Shown piece after piece: positions 59,298-64,000 of a DNA stretch of 64,000 bases; the first letter of the stretch is position 1, and each line of letters opens with the position of its first letter. Below the pieces are notes generated by a model that ran no database searches, was not told the DNA's origin, and saw nothing but the letters and a program-made list of their open reading frames with translations. Origin of the DNA: Fibrobacteria bacterium. Its GTDB lineage: Bacteria > Fibrobacterota > Fibrobacteria > UBA5070. Location: assembly GCA_020633825.1 (NCBI GenBank), contig JACKCV010000004.1:1-64000 (forward strand), written 5' to 3'. Both the position numbers and the translations under genes were made by a program.

Positions 59298-59980
59298 GCG
59301 ATCTCCTCCATCCGTCCATCGAGGATCTTCCAGCGTCGTCGGGCGCGCGAGGCAACCTCGGCCTCGTGGGTGATCAACAGGATGGTGTTCCCCTCCCGAT
59401 TGAGCTGGTCGAAGAGGTCGAGGACTTCGGCGGTGGTGGTGCTGTCGAGGTTCCCCGTGGGCTCGTCCGCCAGGAGGATGGCGGGATCCTTCACCAGCGC
59501 GCGTGCGACGGCGGCGCGCTGCCGCTGCCCACCGGACACCTCGGCGGGCACGTGCTTCCCGCGATCCCCGATGCCCAGTCGCTCCATCATCTCGGATACT
59601 TTCCGACGACGTTCGGCCTTCGGGATCCCCAGGTACCGGAGGGGCAGCTCGACGTTCTCGAACAGGTTCAGCCGGGGCAGGAGCTGGAAGCTCTGGAAGA
59701 CGAATCCGATCCGCTCCGACCGGAGGTCGGCGAGTTCATCCTCCGAAAGCCCCGAGACCTGCCTGCCTTCGATGCGGTATTCCCCCCGGGTGGGACGATC
59801 GAGGCAGCCGAGGATGTTCAGCAAGGTGCTCTTGCCGGATCCCGACGGCCCCATGATGGCCCCGAAATCCCCCGGCTCCAGGGAAAAGTCGATCCCGTGG
59901 AGCACGGGCACCTCTTCGCGCCCCATCCGGTAGCTCTTGTGGAGAGCGGAGGTCTCGAGGATCGATCCCGTGGGGCTCAA
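59294..59980 (-). CDS. ABC transporter ATP-binding protein (LolD/MacB type)
   Basis: Protein of 228 residues. Walker A GPSGSGKST (44-52), Q-loop FVFQSFQLLPRLN, signature VSGGQRQR (148-155), Walker B AILLADEP (167-174) and the switch His in LITHEAEVA are complete. Such ATPases drive lipoprotein or macrolide-type exporters. The TTG start at 59980 overlaps the adaptor stop (TTGA) and has GGAGGA 5 bases upstream, showing coupled translation. Third gene in the efflux operon. Confidence 0.95.
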   Translation of the reverse strand: MSPTGSILETSALHKSYRMGREEVPVLHGIDFSLEPGDFGAIMGPSGSGKSTLLNILGCLDRPTRGEYRIEGRQVSGLSEDELADLRSERIGFVFQSFQLLPRLNLFENVELPLRYLGIPKAERRRKVSEMMERLGIGDRGKHVPAEVSGGQRQRAAVARALVKDPAILLADEPTGNLDSTTTAEVLDLFDQLNREGNTILLITHEAEVASRARRRWKILDGRMEEIA

Positions 59981-61218
59981 CGCCGTCCTCCGGGACCTCG
60001 GGAGTCGCCCCTGGAGGTCTCGGCGACCAGGACGGTATCCCCGGCCTGCAGGCCTTCCAGGATCTCGACGCGACGGAAATCGGTCGCTCCGACGCGGACC
60101 TGCCGCTCCTCGATCTCCCCGTCTGGCCCCTGGACCCGCACCAGGGCACGGGGTCCCTTGCGCACGACGGCGGCCGGAGGAACCGCCACCGGCACCTCGC
60201 GCTCCATGAACACGAAGTCGACCGCGACGGTCATTCCCGGGACCAGGACCACGTTCGCGGAGGAGTCGTCCGGCCGGGGCAGTCCTCCCCCGGCGCCAGG
60301 CGAAGCCTCCCGACGTTCCTTCCCCGCGGCACCATTCCTTTCCCGTCCCTTCCGGGCGGAATCCCGGTCCGATCCATGGCGGCGGGGCGCGGCGACTCCG
60401 GTATCGAGGGTCACCTCCACCGGGAAGACCTGGATGCTGGAGCTCCCGGCCGACGCCCGAGCGGAGCTGGAGACGAACGTCACCTTCCCGCGAAGAGTGC
60501 CACCTCCCTCCACTCCCGAGCTCACCTCGACGGGCATGCCGAGTTTCACGCGCGGGAAATCCAGCTCTCCCACCTCGACCTCGACCATCATGCGGTTCGG
60601 ATCGGCGACGACTCCCAGGGCGGTCCCTCCGCTGGCCGAGACCGCCGAGACGGCCATTTCCCCTTCCTCGACGTTCAGGCTGATCAGACGTCCGTCCATG
60701 GGTGCGCGCACATGCGCATCCGACAGGTCCTTCATCGCCTCGCGCAACTGGAGCCGGGCGTCCCGCAGATCGAGTCGCACCTTGGCCAGGGCGGTGCGCT
60801 GGTCCTGGAGGGCGTCCCGCGAGACGGTCCCCGTCGCCACGAGGGCTTCGGCGCGTTCCACGTCCCGGACGGAAGTCGCTTCGGCGAGCAGGGCCCGATC
60901 GACGGCGAGGCGCGCCCGGTCGACCTTCAACTGGAAGGGTTCGGGATCGAGTTTCACCAGGAGATCCCCCTTGGCGACCTTGTCCCCCTCGCGGGCCGGA
61001 AGGTCCACGATCCTTCCGGAGACCTCCGCCTTGAGGTCCACGGAAACCACCGGTTCCACCGTGCCCGACAGCCGGACCGCATCCCGCAAGGTCGCCGCCG
61101 CGGCGGCGACCTTGCGATCCCCCCCCGCGCTCTCCTTCCCGCCCGAACAGGAGGACAGGGCCAACACCCCGACCATCCCGCACAAGGGTGCCAGAATCCC
61201 CACCTTCTTCGCCATCAT
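59977..61218 (-). CDS. HlyD/RND-type periplasmic adaptor lipoprotein
   Basis: Protein of 413 residues. Lipobox ALSSC (Cys near residue 24). A biotinyl-lipoyl-like half (VSVDLKAEVSGRIVDLPAREGDKVAKGDLLVKLD), a helical hairpin (about 95-160) that meets TolC, the second lipoyl half (HVRAPMDGRLISLNVEEGEMA), then beta-barrel and membrane-proximal domains. An unusual insertion of about 50 charged and Gly-rich residues (between LDTGVAAP and SSANVVLVPGM) lies in the barrel domain. It links the inner-membrane ABC proteins with TolC. The ATG at 61218 overlaps the tolC-like gene's stop and has GGGAG 5 bases upstream. Confidence 0.93.
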   Translation of the reverse strand: MMAKKVGILAPLCGMVGVLALSSCSGGKESAGGDRKVAAAAATLRDAVRLSGTVEPVVSVDLKAEVSGRIVDLPAREGDKVAKGDLLVKLDPEPFQLKVDRARLAVDRALLAEATSVRDVERAEALVATGTVSRDALQDQRTALAKVRLDLRDARLQLREAMKDLSDAHVRAPMDGRLISLNVEEGEMAVSAVSASGGTALGVVADPNRMMVEVEVGELDFPRVKLGMPVEVSSGVEGGGTLRGKVTFVSSSARASAGSSSIQVFPVEVTLDTGVAAPRRHGSDRDSARKGRERNGAAGKERREASPGAGGGLPRPDDSSANVVLVPGMTVAVDFVFMEREVPVAVPPAAVVRKGPRALVRVQGPDGEIEERQVRVGATDFRRVEILEGLQAGDTVLVAETSRGDSRGPGGRR

Positions 61219-62597
61219 CGATCTCCCATCCATCCAAGGCGCTCCGGACCGGTACCGGTGCGCGATTCGAGTTCCGCTTCGGCCGCCTTGGAGGAGGCCA
61301 ACGCCTTCCAGGCCGAGCTCCGGGCATCCAGGGCGTCGCGTCTGGCCGAGGCCAGATCCGACCAGGGGACCTTGCCGAGATTCCATCCGGCTTCGGCCGC
61401 CTGCAATCGGCGATCCTGCGCGCGGGACAGCTCCACGGCCACCCGCAATTGCATCCGGGAACGAACCAATTCCTCGACCACGCGGCCGATCTCGCTGGCG
61501 ACCTCCCTCTCCGACGCCTGTCGCCGGATCTTGTCGGACCGCACGCCCAGCAGCGCCTGCCTGTACTTGGATCGCGTGGCACCATCCGGGATGTTCCACA
61601 GGAAATGCACCTTCGCGCCGGCGACCCATCCCCCTTCCAGGAGATCGGTCCGCGCCAGGCCGGTCACATCGAGCTGGGGAAGCCGGGAGCGCCCGAGATA
61701 CCGGGCCTGGTCCTCGGACTTCTCGATCTGGGCCGCGGCCTGGGCCAGGTCGGGGGCGTCCGCCAGCGCCTTCTCGACCAATTTCGCCGAGTCCGGCAAG
61801 GGGAGGTCGGTGGATTCGGGCAAGGAGCCGCTGTCGAGCACGGGGAGGCCCAGCGACGAAGTATCGGAGAGGTCCAGGAGGAGTCGCCAACCCGTGCGTT
61901 CGGAGGAACGGGCCGACAGCAGGTTGGAGCGGGAGCGCAGGAATTCGGCCCGGGCCTGCAGGGTGTCGAGTTCCGACGCGGCGCCCAGGGTGAAGCGGAT
62001 CCGGGAGGCTTCCAGCAACCGATCGGTGCGCACGCTGTCCTCGCGCCCCGAAGCCACAGCCCCAGCCAGGGCCAGCTGGGACCAGTACGCCTTGCGGGCG
62101 ATGAGCAGCTGCGCGAGAAGCGTCGCCCTGGACCCCTGGATGCGGACGGATTCCGTCAACACGGCCTGGCGATACTGGTGCAGCGGCGCGGAGCCTTCCC
62201 CGAACCCCTTGAGCAGAGGCTGGGTGAAGGCGATCTGGGCCCCGGCGGTGTCGATGTCGCGCTCCAGATCGCCATCCCGCAGACGGGTGGATCCGCCATG
62301 CAGGGTTCCCGTCATGGTCCCACCGCCCGGCACCCATTGCGACGCCTCGGCGGTCCCGGACCCTTGGCGTGCCGAACGCTCCTCCCCGGAGAAGGTCGCC
62401 CCGGCATCGGCGGAAAGCTCCAATGCGGGCTCCAGCCCCGCGCGCGCTCCGACGACCGCCTCCGAGGTCGAGGCCAGGTCCAGGCTGTCCACGCGGATCT
62501 GGAGGTTCCGTCGCAGGACGGTGCGCAGGAAGGTCTCCTCCGCTTGTTCGAGAGGCCCCGCGACCAGGGGCCAGAATGCCAGTATGACAGGGCTCAA
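61215..62597 (-). CDS. TolC-family outer-membrane efflux protein
   Basis: Protein of 460 residues. A short signal sequence (SPVILAFWPLVAG) is followed by the OEP fold in two repeats: long helices rich in Ala/Leu/Arg (LARSKAYW-type LIARKAYWSQLALAG; ELDTLQARAEFLRSRSNLLSARS; LRVAVELSRAQDRRLQAAEAGWNLGKVPWSDLASARRDAL) and short beta-strand segments with GSTRLRDGDLERDIDTAGAQIAFTQPLLKGFGEGSA. TolC trimers span the outer membrane and periplasm. First gene of the five-gene operon. The start is TTG 62597 for lack of another codon; upstream is a TAGTTC element (minus strand, near 62640). Confidence 0.9.
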   Translation of the reverse strand: MSPVILAFWPLVAGPLEQAEETFLRTVLRRNLQIRVDSLDLASTSEAVVGARAGLEPALELSADAGATFSGEERSARQGSGTAEASQWVPGGGTMTGTLHGGSTRLRDGDLERDIDTAGAQIAFTQPLLKGFGEGSAPLHQYRQAVLTESVRIQGSRATLLAQLLIARKAYWSQLALAGAVASGREDSVRTDRLLEASRIRFTLGAASELDTLQARAEFLRSRSNLLSARSSERTGWRLLLDLSDTSSLGLPVLDSGSLPESTDLPLPDSAKLVEKALADAPDLAQAAAQIEKSEDQARYLGRSRLPQLDVTGLARTDLLEGGWVAGAKVHFLWNIPDGATRSKYRQALLGVRSDKIRRQASEREVASEIGRVVEELVRSRMQLRVAVELSRAQDRRLQAAEAGWNLGKVPWSDLASARRDALDARSSAWKALASSKAAEAELESRTGTGPERLGWMGDR

Positions 62598-62706
62598 TGG
62601 GGGTTTTCCGTTTGGATGAGAAGGGGGAAGGACGCCGGTGAACTAGGGTACAAAACAGGGACGGACTATCCGGAGGATCGATTCCCGAAAAGTTTGCCGT
62701 CCATAC

Positions 62707-62728
62707 AGAACCATTTCGGTTCTATTTT
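62707..62728 (+). promoter_or_regulatory. Rrf2 promoter with overlapping inverted repeat
   Basis: AGAACC (62707-62712) and GGTTCT (62718-62723) are exact inverted repeats around ATTTC. TATTTT (62723-62728) begins at the last base of the repeat and ends 9 bases before the ATG at 62738. A protein bound to the repeat would block this promoter. Confidence 0.5.
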
Positions 62729-62737
62729 ATTTCCCAG

Positions 62738-63190
62738 ATGATTCGACTCACCAAGCAAGCCGACTACGGAATCCTGCTGATGACGCAGTTCGCCCGCGCC
62801 GGGATGGGTGCGGTCTTTTCCGCCTCGGATCTCGCCTCGCGCTCCGGCCTCAGCCTGCCCATGGTGAACAAGACCTTGAAGCTCCTGTCCCGAGCCGGCC
62901 TCCTATCGAGCCAACGCGGCGTGAACGGGGGATACCAGATGAGCCGCGATGCCGGAGCCATCACCCTCGAGGAAGTCATCGCGGCCGTCGATGGTCCCAT
63001 CGCCCTCACCGAATGCCATGAGCACGGCGCCGGCAACGATTGCGGGATCTCCTCCCACTGCCCCACGCGCTTGAACTGGGGAATCATCAACGACGCCCTG
63101 CGCGACAGCCTGGCCGGGATCACCCTGCTGCAGATGATCCGCCCGTTCCTGGGAGCCAAATCCCTGCCCGCTCGCGAACGAGTCGCCTGA
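62738..63190 (+). CDS. Rrf2-family Fe-S regulator (SUF-regulator-like)
   Basis: Protein of 150 residues. Winged helix (RLTKQADYGILLMTQFAR; ASDLASRSGLSLPMVNKTLKLLSRAGLL; RGVNGGYQMSR) and a cluster-binding loop ECHEHGAGNDCGISSHCP with three cysteines. ITLEEVIAAVDGPIALTECHEH closely resembles the SUF-system regulator group (suf_reg_Xantho type), which senses Fe-S status. No suf genes are seen here; the nearest target is the divergent efflux operon 140 bases away or the gene itself. Start ATG 62738, no Shine-Dalgarno site, TATTTT 9 bases upstream. Confidence 0.9.
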   Translation: MIRLTKQADYGILLMTQFARAGMGAVFSASDLASRSGLSLPMVNKTLKLLSRAGLLSSQRGVNGGYQMSRDAGAITLEEVIAAVDGPIALTECHEHGAGNDCGISSHCPTRLNWGIINDALRDSLAGITLLQMIRPFLGAKSLPARERVA

Positions 63191-63532
63191 GGTCGTTCCG
63201 GGGAATCGCCGCCACCCGGCGCCTCCATCCGCCCCCCCCTCTTGCGAGGGAATCTCCCCGGGTCGGAACGAGTTCCTCGAGACCCTCCTGCGCCACCGAT
63301 GCGTCGACCACCGGATGGTCGGAAGGAATCCGTCGGGCCGATGCCCCCCCCCTCCAGCCAGCCCTCCCCTCTCGTGGGCATCGGGAACGAACTCCCCGGG
63401 AAACCACGTTCTCCCTGCGAGTACGAGTTCCCCCTGCTGCATGGATATCGCTGGAAGGTTCGCCCCGCCTTTCGGTATCCTTAAAGGAGTCAAGAGGTCC
63501 CTCCCCTCGCAATTCTTCCCCCAGGAGCCCCC
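63191..63532. other. Intergenic region with promoter-like element
   Basis: Of these 342 bases the only recognisable signal is TATCCT at 63476-63481, predicting a transcript start near 63488 and a leader of about 45 bases to the lipoprotein gene at 63533. I see no gene or structured RNA in the rest. Confidence 0.35.
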
Positions 63533-64000
63533 ATGCATCACTCTTCCTTCCTTCCATTGCTGATAGGAACCGCATCCGCGTCGTTGGCCTGCACCGGCGC
63601 GATTCGCTGCGTCCCCGATGTGTACGGAGCGCATTTCACCGTGATCCACGGGGACGTCGGTGCCGCCCTGGTCCAGGAATATTCCCTCATCGACGGATGC
63701 CGCGATCTCGTGGTCGATTCCATCGTGAGACACGGGGCAGCCATCGATACCTCGACCTCCCGGATCGCCGTCAACGCACCCAAGCAGGAGAGGCCTTCCT
63801 CGGCGGTGACGGTCCATGCCCATCTCGACACCGCGACCACGGGGCGACTTCCCAAGGAATCCTGCCAGAACATCCACCGCTTGCGACGGATCGACAGCAT
63901 CCCGACCGTTTCCATCTGGACCACCCCCGAAGGAACGGACCTGTCGGTCAGGGAGTCCGTCCGCCCTCGCACCGATTCTCTCTTCTTCTGCTTCGGAGGC
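63533..64000 (+). CDS. Lipoprotein of unknown function, truncated by the window edge
   Basis: The first 156 residues of an open frame that continues past the window. A lipoprotein signal (MHHSSFLPLLIGTASASLAC, Cys at 20) is followed by a mature part with further cysteines and a beta-rich pattern (HFTVIHGDVGAALVQEYSLI; SAVTVHAHLDTATTGRLPKE). AGGAG lies 6 bases before the ATG and third codon positions are strongly G/C, supporting translation. No family recognised. A short LPKxSC stretch also occurs in the secreted protein at 13284, but similarity there is too slight to claim relation. Confidence 0.65.
   Translation, partial: MHHSSFLPLLIGTASASLACTGAIRCVPDVYGAHFTVIHGDVGAALVQEYSLIDGCRDLVVDSIVRHGAAIDTSTSRIAVNAPKQERPSSAVTVHAHLDTATTGRLPKESCQNIHRLRRIDSIPTVSIWTTPEGTDLSVRESVRPRTDSLFFCFGG

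Noticed and set aside
1..64000. Search for CRISPR arrays, insertion sequences, prophage genes, toxin-antitoxin pairs or restriction systems
   Set aside because: No direct-repeat arrays, transposase, integrase, phage structural or defence gene signatures were seen; gene content is core metabolism plus cell-envelope and polysaccharide functions.

Overview
The window (about 65% G+C by eye) is a chromosomal segment of a Fibrobacterota-like bacterium. The clearest marker is a lipoprotein at 47776-48750 that carries the FISUMP domain (Fibrobacter succinogenes major paralogous domain). Supporting signs are GH8, GH9, GH10 and GH18 glycoside hydrolases, several secreted proteins with C-terminal modules resembling type IX secretion sorting domains, many lipoproteins, and degenerate formylglycine-generating-enzyme (FGE-sulfatase) domains. 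The G+C content is far above that of rumen Fibrobacter, so an environmental, high-G+C lineage is more likely. I saw no rRNA, tRNA, CRISPR array, insertion sequence or prophage.

Layout. 0-10 kb: small metabolic genes (NmrA-like, HD hydrolase, HAD phosphatase, MTA/SAH nucleosidase, dienelactone hydrolase), a GH18 chitinase coupled to a GyrI-like protein, and exported proteins of unknown role. 10-15 kb: M23 peptidase, a DUF3332 lipoprotein, a membrane protein. 15-24 kb: DNA polymerase III alpha, then two divergent secreted beta-propeller genes. 23.6-34 kb: housekeeping (rplU-rpmA; proA-hisI-tilS; ftsH-folP), two FGE-domain proteins, an Rrf2 regulator. 34-39.8 kb: bacteriohemerythrin, a U32 peptidase behind an outer-membrane barrel gene, FmdB-type and Dabb proteins. 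39.9-55.4 kb: the polysaccharide region, with a GH10 xylanase, a GT4 glycogen synthase, a TrmJ-like methyltransferase, a membrane-bound AraC regulator directly before a GH8 enzyme, the FISUMP lipoprotein and a 2,133-residue GH9 protein. 55.7-63.2 kb: a LOG-family protein, then a tightly overlapping five-gene TolC/HlyD/ABC efflux operon divergent from an Rrf2-type Fe-S regulator. A lipoprotein gene runs off the right edge.

How the genes fit together. GH10, GH8 and GH9 would act outside the cell on xylan and cellulose. The AraC protein has a periplasmic domain between two membrane spans and probably senses a sugar or wall component and activates GH8. GT4 glycogen synthase would store excess glucose. 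Polymerase, ribosomal, proline, histidine, folate and tRNA-modification genes form the core background.

The most notable general signal is in expression. At least 14 genes lack a Shine-Dalgarno site and carry a YAnnTT-type hexamer 6-11 bases before the start codon. That spacing predicts leaderless or near-leaderless mRNAs. Genes inside operons, by contrast, keep ordinary Shine-Dalgarno sites.
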